Assembly: GCA_024233575.1 (NCBI GenBank) | Contig: JACKPN010000005.1 | Location: 124,001-188,000, forward strand | From: Chlamydiales bacterium | GTDB lineage: Bacteria > Chlamydiota > Chlamydiia > Chlamydiales > Criblamydiaceae | Length of the DNA: 64,000 bases | Direction: 5' to 3' | Part shown: positions 54,364 to 62,553 of the stretch, piece by piece | Layout: each line of letters opens with the position of its first letter | How positions within the stretch are numbered: position 1 is the stretch's first letter | Program-made: the position numbers and the translations under genes | Notes under the pieces: generated by a model | The model's input: the letters and a program-made list of their open reading frames with translations, nothing else | Database searches by the model: none | Told to the model about the DNA's origin: nothing

Positions 54364-56982
54364 ATGACAAAAACACCCTATCTGCTTACGCTATTTCTGC
54401 TATTTTGGCATGCGATTGCCGCCATCGATGCCAATCCACAAAAAAAATCTTTAGCCGAATCATTTTTTTTTGATGGCGATTACCACGATGCGATCGAAAT
54501 CTATCACGAAATCATCAATGATGGCAGCGCCGACGAAGCAATTTATCAAAGATTGGCTCTATCATTAATATATATAGGAGATCAAGAAAACGCTTACCAA
54601 ATCCTGCAACAAACAAATACACAAAACACTTATATTGAGACTATTAAAGAAATATCAGCTGCGATTTCAGAAAGAAAGAATGGTGATGCCGCAGCTGCAG
54701 TGAAGCGCCTCGAGCACCTATTAAAGCAGCAAAAATCGCAATATGCCAAATGGGAATTGGCATGTGCATATGCGGAAATAGGTAAACAGGCCCAAGCTAA
54801 AGCCCTCCTCGAGGAAATCGAAAACGATCCTATCACTGCTTCCCTGCGAAATCATGCGATCCTTGTACATGCAGACCTCTACCTTGCCGCCAACAATCCG
54901 GAAGAAGCAGAAAATCTACTCCAAAGCCTGGATGCACCTAACAAGCTCTCACTATCGCAACATCAGGAAGCGACGTTCCTACGAGGGAAAATCGCTTTTC
55001 AGAAGAATAATCTGCCAGAGGCTCTTAAAATTCTTACAGGGCTCACCTTCAGCCCGCGAGCGCAAGATGCCTGCTACCTGATCGCTGAATGCGCGAAACT
55101 ACAAGGCCGCTATCATGACGCCGAATCGCTCCTGCTTGAGCTTTTAGACACCTCTTCCGATGGTCAAGCCCTCGCAGCGCTAGCACAACTCTACCATGAA
55201 AAAGGTGAAAAACAAAAAATTCAACCATTAATATCTAATAATATGGCACTTGCAAATAATGACCGCGAGTCAATCAAGCTGATCATCGAACTCAATACCG
55301 TGGACACCTATGAAGAACGTGAACGTCTGTTAAGCAAATTGATCACTCTCGACGAAGGACGCGGGTGGTTCCTTACCGGACTCATCCGCTACAACGAAGG
55401 CTGCCGCATTAAAAGCAATGGCGAGGTCACCCATGCCAATGAAACCTACGATCTCGCGGCGCACGCCTTTTCACAGGCTCATCCTTTCTTGCACAATGAA
55501 AAACCGGCCTTAGCAGCGGAAGCCATCAAATACCATGCATTGGCGCTTGCACAGAAAAAAGAAACAGCAGCGAGGCAGGAGGCACTCACCCTGCTCAATA
55601 ACAGCGATGCGGAAGTTCTTGCTCATGGGAACGCTCCTGATGAGGTCTATTACCTACGCGGATTCATCGCCTCGCAACTTGCATATGGCAATCAAAAAGA
55701 TAAATTTACCGAGGAGGCGATTGATAACCTGAAAACAGGCATCAATAAATATCCTAATGGCAAGACAGTTCCCGACATGCTCCACCTTCTCGGCTGTTTA
55801 TACTACCAACAACACCAATACCTCCTAGCGGAAGAGGCATGGGCAGCGATGAGCAAAATTTCCAACCAGGCAGATGCTCTCTATTGGGCAGCGCGCAGTG
55901 CAGAGCGTGACGATGGAGGAGTGCTGCGCGCTGCGAACTACAAAAAGATTCTATATGAAGAACATCCAAACTCCCCCTATGCCGCTGAAGCGTATTTTCA
56001 CTATTACCCCTACAGAAATTATATCGACGGCGACCCTAACAGTCTTGCACATCTGGAAAAACTCAATGAACGTTTCCCCAACTCGCCGTACACGCTTAAC
56101 GCCCTTTACCTTCTTGGTCTTGACAAAACACGAGATAGGCGCGATGCCTCCGGACGCTGGACGAGCAAATGCAATCTCAATACAGCAATCGATAACTTTC
56201 TTGCCGTTGAAAAGGGTTATCAAAAACTTGAAGAGAACGGAGCGATCCCAAAATTTCGGCAAAAAGAGTATATCAACCTCGCCTACCGGGCTCGCCTTGA
56301 ACGCGGCCGCGCAAATCTGGACATAGCCGAAAGCGCTATCGGGGTAAAAAAACAAATCTTCCTCGATTATGCCGATGAGCTATTCCGCAGCATTCTCAGC
56401 GATTTCTCCAATCCCGAACATCCTATGGCTCACCATCTTTCGTATGGAGAGGCCTACCCGCACATAGAAGAAGAAGCTTCCTATTGGCTGGTAAAAACAT
56501 TAGTCCGCGGAGGCAAAAATGAAGATGCCGCAATGATCATTGCGAATATGCTTAAAAACTACGACAATGCAAAGGTCAGCCGAGGCTACTACTTATCGAA
56601 TGTATGGTACGAAAAAGGAATGATCGCCATGCGACAACAAAGATATGCCGATGCTTTAGCCGATTTCCACCGCGCAGAACAGGCGGGCCAGCGGCGCATC
56701 ATCGGAATCGAACAAACACTGGAGCTATGGATCGAACAGGGCATAGCAAACCTCGAACTTGGCAACCTTGACGCAGCAATGCTCACCCTTTCCCGAGCAA
56801 TCAATGAAGATGCTGTCTCAGCATCGCGAATACGCGCCATGTTCTTGCGAGCATCTATCTATGAAAAACAAGGACGCCACGAACTGGCGCAGCGACAGCT
56901 CATCACCACAGCAAAAAAAGGTGGCGAGTGGGGCAAAGAAGCAAAGAGAAAACTGGAGCACGACTATGGATACCATCTCTAA
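54364..56982 (+). CDS. TPR-repeat protein, exported
   Basis: 872 aa from the ATG at 54364 (MTKTPYLLTLFLLFWHAIAAIDA), a signal peptide; a far upstream in-frame ATG has no such feature. At least ten tetratricopeptide-like helix pairs run from residue 30 to the end (for example SLAESFFFDGDYHDAIEIYHEI, ALAALAQLYHEKGEKQKI, LLAEEAWAAMSKISNQADALYWAARSAERD, YEKGMIAMRQQRYADALADFHRAEQAG). It overlaps the TolQ-like gene by 17 bp, so the products are made together. It may be a periplasmic scaffold of the Tol/Ton-type envelope system, like YbgF/CpoB or a chlamydial equivalent; inferred from position. The 284-bp gap before it holds only divergent leader sequence. Confidence 0.82.
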   Translation: MTKTPYLLTLFLLFWHAIAAIDANPQKKSLAESFFFDGDYHDAIEIYHEIINDGSADEAIYQRLALSLIYIGDQENAYQILQQTNTQNTYIETIKEISAAISERKNGDAAAAVKRLEHLLKQQKSQYAKWELACAYAEIGKQAQAKALLEEIENDPITASLRNHAILVHADLYLAANNPEEAENLLQSLDAPNKLSLSQHQEATFLRGKIAFQKNNLPEALKILTGLTFSPRAQDACYLIAECAKLQGRYHDAESLLLELLDTSSDGQALAALAQLYHEKGEKQKIQPLISNNMALANNDRESIKLIIELNTVDTYEERERLLSKLITLDEGRGWFLTGLIRYNEGCRIKSNGEVTHANETYDLAAHAFSQAHPFLHNEKPALAAEAIKYHALALAQKKETAARQEALTLLNNSDAEVLAHGNAPDEVYYLRGFIASQLAYGNQKDKFTEEAIDNLKTGINKYPNGKTVPDMLHLLGCLYYQQHQYLLAEEAWAAMSKISNQADALYWAARSAERDDGGVLRAANYKKILYEEHPNSPYAAEAYFHYYPYRNYIDGDPNSLAHLEKLNERFPNSPYTLNALYLLGLDKTRDRRDASGRWTSKCNLNTAIDNFLAVEKGYQKLEENGAIPKFRQKEYINLAYRARLERGRANLDIAESAIGVKKQIFLDYADELFRSILSDFSNPEHPMAHHLSYGEAYPHIEEEASYWLVKTLVRGGKNEDAAMIIANMLKNYDNAKVSRGYYLSNVWYEKGMIAMRQQRYADALADFHRAEQAGQRRIIGIEQTLELWIEQGIANLELGNLDAAMLTLSRAINEDAVSASRIRAMFLRASIYEKQGRHELAQRQLITTAKKGGEWGKEAKRKLEHDYGYHL

Positions 56983-57619
56983 CATCAGCAGTCTTTTCCA
57001 AAGCGGCAGCAATTGGAACATCATCCTCATCATTATCGCTGCCTGCTCTGTATTGAGCATCACCGTATTTTTTGAAAGGTTCTTCCACCTGCGCAACGCT
57101 GAGATCGACACCAATACCTTCATCATTGCGCTACGCAAAGCAATACAAGAGGGCAATATCGTAGAAGCAACACAGATTTGCGAACAAACCGGTGGAACGA
57201 TTGCCAACATTGTTAAGGCAGGCATCGCTAGGCACAACCGCGGCAAAGAACAGATCGAAGGAGCAATGGAAACAGCCGGGCTTATTGAGATCGCACAACT
57301 GGAGAAAAATGCAAAAATTCTCTCGGTCATCGCCTATATTGCGCCTCTTATTGGCCTGCTGGGCACTGTGCTTGGCTTCATCCAGGCATTTGCCGAAATG
57401 CGTATGAGCGGCCTTGTCGATATCTCCGCAACGCGAATCGGCGAAGCAATGGAATACGCCCTCATCACCACCGCTGCCGGCCTCGTCGTCGCTATCCCTT
57501 CGGTCATTGCCTACAATTACATCGTCAGCCGCGTCGACGCCTTCATCCTTGAAATTCAAACAACAGCGTCGGAGATCGTCGACCTTCTGGTCTATCGCGA
57601 TGAAGAGTATACATACTAA
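56966..57619 (+). CDS. tolQ: TolQ/ExbB proton-channel protein
   Basis: 217 aa from the ATG at 56966, GGAG 8 nt upstream. Three membrane helices in the MotA/TolQ/ExbB layout: an N-terminal helix (IILIIIAACSVLSITVFF), a long cytoplasmic loop, then LSVIAYIAPLIGLLGTVLGFIQAF with the conserved GLLGTV, and EYALITTAAGLVVAIPSVIAYNY. With TolR it uses the proton gradient to drive an envelope-spanning protein. Corresponds to exbB (CT596) of Chlamydia. TolQ versus ExbB cannot be settled without phylogeny. Confidence 0.9.
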   Translation: MDTISNISSLFQSGSNWNIILIIIAACSVLSITVFFERFFHLRNAEIDTNTFIIALRKAIQEGNIVEATQICEQTGGTIANIVKAGIARHNRGKEQIEGAMETAGLIEIAQLEKNAKILSVIAYIAPLIGLLGTVLGFIQAFAEMRMSGLVDISATRIGEAMEYALITTAAGLVVAIPSVIAYNYIVSRVDAFILEIQTTASEIVDLLVYRDEEYTY

Positions 57620-57630
57620 CCGGGAACACG

Positions 57631-58077
57631 ATGCATTTCAAAACCAACCTAAAAGCTTCGTTCAATTTGATCGACCTCACTCCGCTGGTGGATGTCATCT
57701 TTCTGATGCTGATTTTCTTCATCATCACATCAGACATCCTACCGTTGAAATCGCTGAATATTGAAAACCCGACGCTCGACCATGACGCTGCCCCCCTAAC
57801 GACGCAGCTCTTTGTCGTGATGGATGCACAGAATGTCATCTACCTTGGCTCCAAGAAAAACATCATCGACCCCCTCACTCTCAAAGAAAGCCTCAATAAG
57901 GAGATCAAACTACTGAAAGAGCAAAATGGCGGAGTCGAACCTACCGTGGTCGTCAGCATCGACCGCCGCGTCGAATACGGTCCTTTCCTCAAGTTATTCA
58001 ACAGCGTTCAAGAGTGCTGTTCAAAGATGCGCCTTGTATACAAACCTGGTGAAGACAAAGAAACCGGATATTTTTAG
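57631..58077 (+). CDS. tolR: TolR/ExbD protein
   Basis: 148 aa. One N-terminal membrane helix carrying the channel Asp in LIDLTPLVDVIFLMLIFFI, followed by a periplasmic domain (FVVMDAQNVIYLG, VVVSIDRRVEYGPFLKLFNSVQECC). Length normal for ExbD/TolR. 11 nt after tolQ and 2 nt before the TolA/TonB-like gene. The proton-carrying Asp is in place. Confidence 0.92.
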   Translation: MHFKTNLKASFNLIDLTPLVDVIFLMLIFFIITSDILPLKSLNIENPTLDHDAAPLTTQLFVVMDAQNVIYLGSKKNIIDPLTLKESLNKEIKLLKEQNGGVEPTVVVSIDRRVEYGPFLKLFNSVQECCSKMRLVYKPGEDKETGYF

Positions 58078-58079
58078 CG

Positions 58080-58793
58080 ATGCTCAAACTGGAAAAAACA
58101 AAAAAGCATCGCGATGTAGCGGTAAGGATTCGTAAACGCGACCGATTCCTCACCCGCGGTTTCCTCATTTCTTTAGCGGTCACCCTTCTACTGCATGTTT
58201 CCGCCGCCTACATTTTCCATATATCGCTCTTCAACCTTCCCGGCAGCGAAAATCCTTTGCCGCCTATAACCGTCACCACCGCTGCCGATGACAGTGATGC
58301 CATTCATGTCGCCGGCAGCAATGAACGCCTCCAGGCAAATACCTTCGGTCTCGAACCGCAGCGATCACCTCTTGTACTGCCAAGTGCGCTTCCGGAAAAA
58401 AACGCAGACTCCCTCCTTTCCGCCGCTACAAGCTATCGTTTCTCTTCTTTTTTACCACCCGAATTGCCACGGCCGGATCCCATCATGCTAACAGTGCCTT
58501 CAGCTGAAGTCACCTTTTACGGTCCTCTTGCCGACCTGCCGATCACCAGCGACGGAACGGAAAATTTCGAAGAGATCGCAACGACGGCTCCTGTCCGTTA
58601 CGAAAGACTGACGTTTGAAGTGCAAATGGATCCCGGCAGCGGCACTTTTTTTTGGGTACGGCCTCTGTCGCGCACAACATCACGATACCGCGAACAGCTC
58701 GCTCAACAGATTCTAAAAAAGGTACGTTTCAAAAAAAACGCCTTCCCTGCAATCACTACAGGGTACGCCGAGGTGACCATTCCAATAACTTAA
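58080..58793 (+). CDS. TolA/TonB-like energy transducer
   Basis: 237 aa. A basic N-terminal tail, one membrane helix (LISLAVTLLLHVSAAYIF), a Pro/Ser-rich periplasmic stretch and a C-terminal domain (YERLTFEVQMDPGSGTFFWVRPL to GYAEVTIPI) resembling the beta-alpha-beta fold of TonB/TolA C-termini. Unlike classical TolA it has no long Ala/Lys helix. Third in the tolQ-tolR run, corresponding to the TonB-like CT598 by position. tolB and pal are not in the window. Confidence 0.75.
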   Translation: MLKLEKTKKHRDVAVRIRKRDRFLTRGFLISLAVTLLLHVSAAYIFHISLFNLPGSENPLPPITVTTAADDSDAIHVAGSNERLQANTFGLEPQRSPLVLPSALPEKNADSLLSAATSYRFSSFLPPELPRPDPIMLTVPSAEVTFYGPLADLPITSDGTENFEEIATTAPVRYERLTFEVQMDPGSGTFFWVRPLSRTTSRYREQLAQQILKKVRFKKNAFPAITTGYAEVTIPIT

Positions 58794-58865
58794 TTTTTTA
58801 TTTGCCGATAAATTAAATTTGAATATTGTCATTATCCATACACACCATAACCGTGGAGGTTGACA

Positions 58866-59888
58866 ATGGAATTCAGCTGTCATCGTACATCATCAAGATG
58901 CCTTCCGCATCATCACAATAACCCGAGTCCACAATGGCCTTTACAGCTCACCGTGGCAGCATGCGCTATCCTCGTTTCCACTAGTAAGAAGAAAAGTGAT
59001 GTCAATGATAGAGAAGCTGCTGCTATCGACTGCACGACATCTTTTTCAGAACGAAAGATCGAAAAAGCATGCAAAGAACTGCAAATAATCACAAGCCGCA
59101 ATGCGGCACGTGGAAAAGAACATGCCTTTTCCGACATCCGCTACACGCACGAACAAAGCCTTATTACCAATTGCATCGCAAAGCTTTGGCAATCGCTCTA
59201 CCACGCTGAAGGTGATATCCCTAAAGAAGCCTTCGCCAATGAGATGACGCTTGTAGTCGGTAATAAGCATGTGAAGGGCAAGAAGCGAATCCTCAAAGTC
59301 ATGGAAGCGATCCGCGATCAAGTCTTCTACAGCGAAGACCACAAGCATCTTGTGACCTTCCCCAACGCAGATTGTGCACACTTGGCGTATAAACATACCT
59401 TGATCAGCAAAAATGGCACGAAATGGGTAAAAATAGATAGCAAAGGAACGATAGAATTTACCCTCAACAACCACCAGAAAAAGATGATCGAAAAGATTAT
59501 CTGGAAACAGAGCGACCGTACAAGTGAGTTGGAAGAAGAAGAGCTTGAAGCTTTCTATCGCGAAAAAACGTGGAGTGATGAGAAATGTTCATCATCCCCA
59601 ACGAAACCAAATAAGCCAACTAAGAGCGAGCGCAAGTCCAAGGAAAAGAAAAGGCAGCAGCTAAGAAGATGTAAACGCGACAAAAAAGCGGAAATGCGCC
59701 GCTTTGATGCGGAAAATGAATGGGAAGAAATCGTCTTCAACAAGAATAAAAAAGACGACAAAATCGTCGATGAAGTCATTTGCGATTTAGTCCTCCCCAC
59801 CACCATACAATCAGAAAAAGAGACACTCGAATCCACAAGCCTGTCGCTTTCTATAAGCAGCGATAGTAGCGACTGGATTCCATTTTAA
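58866..59888 (+). CDS. hypothetical basic-tailed protein
   Basis: 340 aa from the ATG at 58866, 6 nt after GGAGG. Residues about 20-40 are weakly hydrophobic (PLQLTVAACAILVS). A globular domain lies at about 60-210. Residues about 235-275 are strongly basic with runs like SERKSKEKKRQQLRRCKRDKK, a bipartite nuclear-localisation-like patch, and the C-terminus is Ser/Asp/Glu-rich. Not recognised. Possibly a secreted nucleic acid binding protein; nothing in the sequence proves this. Confidence 0.65.
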   Translation: MEFSCHRTSSRCLPHHHNNPSPQWPLQLTVAACAILVSTSKKKSDVNDREAAAIDCTTSFSERKIEKACKELQIITSRNAARGKEHAFSDIRYTHEQSLITNCIAKLWQSLYHAEGDIPKEAFANEMTLVVGNKHVKGKKRILKVMEAIRDQVFYSEDHKHLVTFPNADCAHLAYKHTLISKNGTKWVKIDSKGTIEFTLNNHQKKMIEKIIWKQSDRTSELEEEELEAFYREKTWSDEKCSSSPTKPNKPTKSERKSKEKKRQQLRRCKRDKKAEMRRFDAENEWEEIVFNKNKKDDKIVDEVICDLVLPTTIQSEKETLESTSLSLSISSDSSDWIPF

Positions 59889-59983
59889 TGGACAATGAAT
59901 CTACTCTAATAGGTAGGGTTCACGATGATTTCTATCCGGAAAAAAGGATGCAAAGACATAAAGTATTTGTGTAGGATAGGTTC

Positions 59984-60208
59984 ATGATTGAAGTAAGGCC
60001 CACAACAGCATTCATGCTCTACTTAGGCGCCATGCTCCTTCTTGTTTTAGGAGCGTGGTGCTATACACATTTCAAGACACGAAAGCGCAAGCTCACCACC
60101 TTAGAAAAAAAACTCTATGTCTGCGAGTACTGCCATTTTGCCTATCTTGACGCCATCGATAAATGCAATACGCAATGCCCGCAATGTCACTCCTTCAATA
60201 GACGCTGA
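59984..60208 (+). CDS. small membrane-anchored zinc-ribbon protein
   Basis: 74 aa. One membrane helix (AFMLYLGAMLLLVLGAWCY) followed by CEYC and CPQC 17 residues apart, a small zinc ribbon facing the cytoplasm. The 3' end overlaps the convergent glycosyltransferase gene by 22 bp. Not recognised by name. Confidence 0.65.
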   Translation: MIEVRPTTAFMLYLGAMLLLVLGAWCYTHFKTRKRKLTTLEKKLYVCEYCHFAYLDAIDKCNTQCPQCHSFNRR

Positions 60209-61356
60209 AGAGTGTCATACGTCTGCTCCAGCCGAGCATCCCATGTATGATCTTTGAATACCTTCTCTCTCGCCTTAGCAACGGCTTCCTGACGAATTTC
60301 TTCATCGCTAAGAAAATGGTTGATTTTGTCATTAACACTCCCCCACCCTTTTGGTGGAAAGAAGATAATCTCTTCATCTTTCTTGAAAAGGCTGCTGACA
60401 AATAAATTTTCATTAGTAACCACAAGAGCACCGCATGCCGGCCCGGAAAGGATACGTTCATGAAGGCCATTTTTGAAGAAAGGGCTACTGTTCAAGCAGA
60501 TCTTGCTGCGGCGAAGGATCGCGCGCGTTTCTTCGTAGGCAACAGCGGAGTGTATCGTTACATTCGACATCTCTTTAAGATATGCCCCCCACCCCTCTTT
60601 GTAATGCTCATCTTCATCAGAAAGGCCTCCAAAAATGTGCACATGGGCATCTTTAATACCCCGCACTAACTGCACCCTATCATATCCCCGAACATATTTG
60701 TCCAGGTAGTAGAACAACTTAAGGAAGTCAATACCGCGCGGATCAAGGCCGGTATTGTTCCATGCCTGAACAAGACCCGCCTGCACTGATGTGGTAGTAT
60801 CGGAAAGAACGATATCAATCGCCTCGTCGAGCATTTCGCATACAGGCTTGTCCAACCACTGCTTCCAGGAGAGACGCAAATTCTCATAATCGAAGCAGCT
60901 ACCCATAAAAACCACGTCATATTCACTCTTCATTGGCTTCACGTCTTGCAGATCACGTTCGACAGCATGGGGAAAGAAAAACACTTTTTTACTCTTCTCC
61001 TCACTGAGATCGGCACAGTCAAAACGGTCGGCGCAGGAAATAACAGAAAAAGGACTGCGTGTCAAAGCAACGTCATACAAGCTTAAGTCCGTCAACACCG
61101 ACCAGCAAGGGCGTGCCATGTAGTCCCACAAAAATTTGTTGTCGGCATCGGGAACAAACTCACAAAAAGAAGCAAGCAACGAGGGCTTGAAGTTGTGAAT
61201 CTCTTTGATGGTCTTCGGCTTCAAAGTATCATTCGGGACAACGACTATCTTTGTCTCAACACCCCGCCTTCCTATGGCTTCAGCGAGCTTTTCAGTAAAA
61301 AAGTTTTTCACGCCATAGCGGTCTTCATTGACTAGGAAACAGATCTTCTTCAGCAT
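60187..61356 (-). CDS. glycosyltransferase family 1, CgeB-like
   Basis: 389 aa. N-terminal Rossmann-like domain (KICFLVNEDRYGVKNFFTEKLAEAI). The C-terminal domain has HVHIFGGLSD, CLNSSPFFKNGLHERILSGPACGALVVTNEN, the donor-binding 'E3' segment of GT-B enzymes of the CgeB/DUF3880-like group. Followed by the usual terminal helix (HTWDARLEQTYDTLQRLL). Acceptor and donor sugars unknown; a lipopolysaccharide or glycoprotein role is possible. The gene stands alone, convergent with the zinc-ribbon gene. Confidence 0.78.
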   Translation of the reverse strand: MLKKICFLVNEDRYGVKNFFTEKLAEAIGRRGVETKIVVVPNDTLKPKTIKEIHNFKPSLLASFCEFVPDADNKFLWDYMARPCWSVLTDLSLYDVALTRSPFSVISCADRFDCADLSEEKSKKVFFFPHAVERDLQDVKPMKSEYDVVFMGSCFDYENLRLSWKQWLDKPVCEMLDEAIDIVLSDTTTSVQAGLVQAWNNTGLDPRGIDFLKLFYYLDKYVRGYDRVQLVRGIKDAHVHIFGGLSDEDEHYKEGWGAYLKEMSNVTIHSAVAYEETRAILRRSKICLNSSPFFKNGLHERILSGPACGALVVTNENLFVSSLFKKDEEIIFFPPKGWGSVNDKINHFLSDEEIRQEAVAKAREKVFKDHTWDARLEQTYDTLQRLLKE

Positions 61357-61429
61357 AATCCCTCAAATGCTAACTTAATTCAATAAGTCTAACATACAAA
61401 CAAAATTAAGGAAAACAGGAGCATAATTT

Positions 61430-62476
61430 TTAAGAACTTAATTGTTTGACAACATGTGCATGACACATCTCGATAATAGACTTTTGCTTCGAAAAAAAGG
61501 CGAAAAATCCAACCTTTGGGGAAATTTCCTTTTTCCGCGGCTGCAGGCAAGTTACCATTTCTATCGGAGGGAACCGCTCCCTTCTTTGCCTCTGCGCAAT
61601 AACAACCCAAGGCGCTTCCACGGGAGGCACACACTCCGATGGCAGATACCTTGCCATATTCATCGACGCCGCAGCGCCTAATAACGCACGCTTACCCGCA
61701 TCGACAGCAACTTCCCCTACACTCTTAGAAACATTTTCAACACCGGAATGCACCGTTTCCATCGTATCGAGAACATTTTCAACAGCTGAGATAATCAAGT
61801 CAACAGAATAAGGAGACGACAGTCCTATAAAGATCCTCTCGATCAATAACCTATTCCGCTGCAAGCTGTCCAGCAGCAGATCTTTATTATCGACAAGTTT
61901 TTTCATTGAATCGCTCCAATGCACAAAAAACTCTCCTACGCTCTCCAATGACGATGCACGGCTGATGTAGAAAGTATCGATTGCATCCATAATACGCATT
62001 ACCAACAATCCTACCTTTTTGACAACACGAAGCATATGATATGCGATAGATGCAGCATAGCCGGCAATGCGATCTTTCAGATAATATAAATGGGCCGTTG
62101 TCGATGGCGACAATCCTCCTTGCCCTTTTTTCCAACAATATTTTTCCGGTAATCGATAGCGACCGCAAATAGCATCCCAAAGCTGCTTTCCAGCCCGCTT
62201 TACCCCTTGCGCACTTTCAAGGAACTGCGTGATGCGACGGGCAACAAGAACAGCGTGTGCGCCTAATCGGACTAGCAACTTATCGCCTGCAATCCAATTG
62301 ACCAGATGACCCGCGGCCAATTTAAGAAAATTATCGGGATTGCTATAGATCTGAAGTTTATCATAGCCGCGCCAAAGGCGATGGCTCCAATGGACAACGC
62401 GCATGGAGTTCCAAAACAACGTCCCCAATAGATCGTCGGCACCAATAGAATGTTGAACGAGCACGACAGCAGACAT
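61430..62476 (-). CDS. hypothetical protein
   Basis: 348 aa, not recognised. Largely helical with several moderately hydrophobic segments (HLVNWIAGDKLLVRLGAHAVLVARRITQFL, GYAASIAYHMLRVVKKVGLLVMRIM). Repeated Val/Leu/Arg amphipathic helices suggest membrane surface binding. The C-terminal 60 aa are basic and unordered. Divergent from tkt across a 77-bp gap. Confidence 0.65.
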   Translation of the reverse strand: MSAVVLVQHSIGADDLLGTLFWNSMRVVHWSHRLWRGYDKLQIYSNPDNFLKLAAGHLVNWIAGDKLLVRLGAHAVLVARRITQFLESAQGVKRAGKQLWDAICGRYRLPEKYCWKKGQGGLSPSTTAHLYYLKDRIAGYAASIAYHMLRVVKKVGLLVMRIMDAIDTFYISRASSLESVGEFFVHWSDSMKKLVDNKDLLLDSLQRNRLLIERIFIGLSSPYSVDLIISAVENVLDTMETVHSGVENVSKSVGEVAVDAGKRALLGAAASMNMARYLPSECVPPVEAPWVVIAQRQRRERFPPIEMVTCLQPRKKEISPKVGFFAFFSKQKSIIEMCHAHVVKQLSS

Positions 62477-62553
62477 GGAACATAAGAAAATTCAAAGTGG
62501 ATTATTATTCAATGGTGATTTAATGTTTTTGTTATATTACCGAGGGGTTAGCT

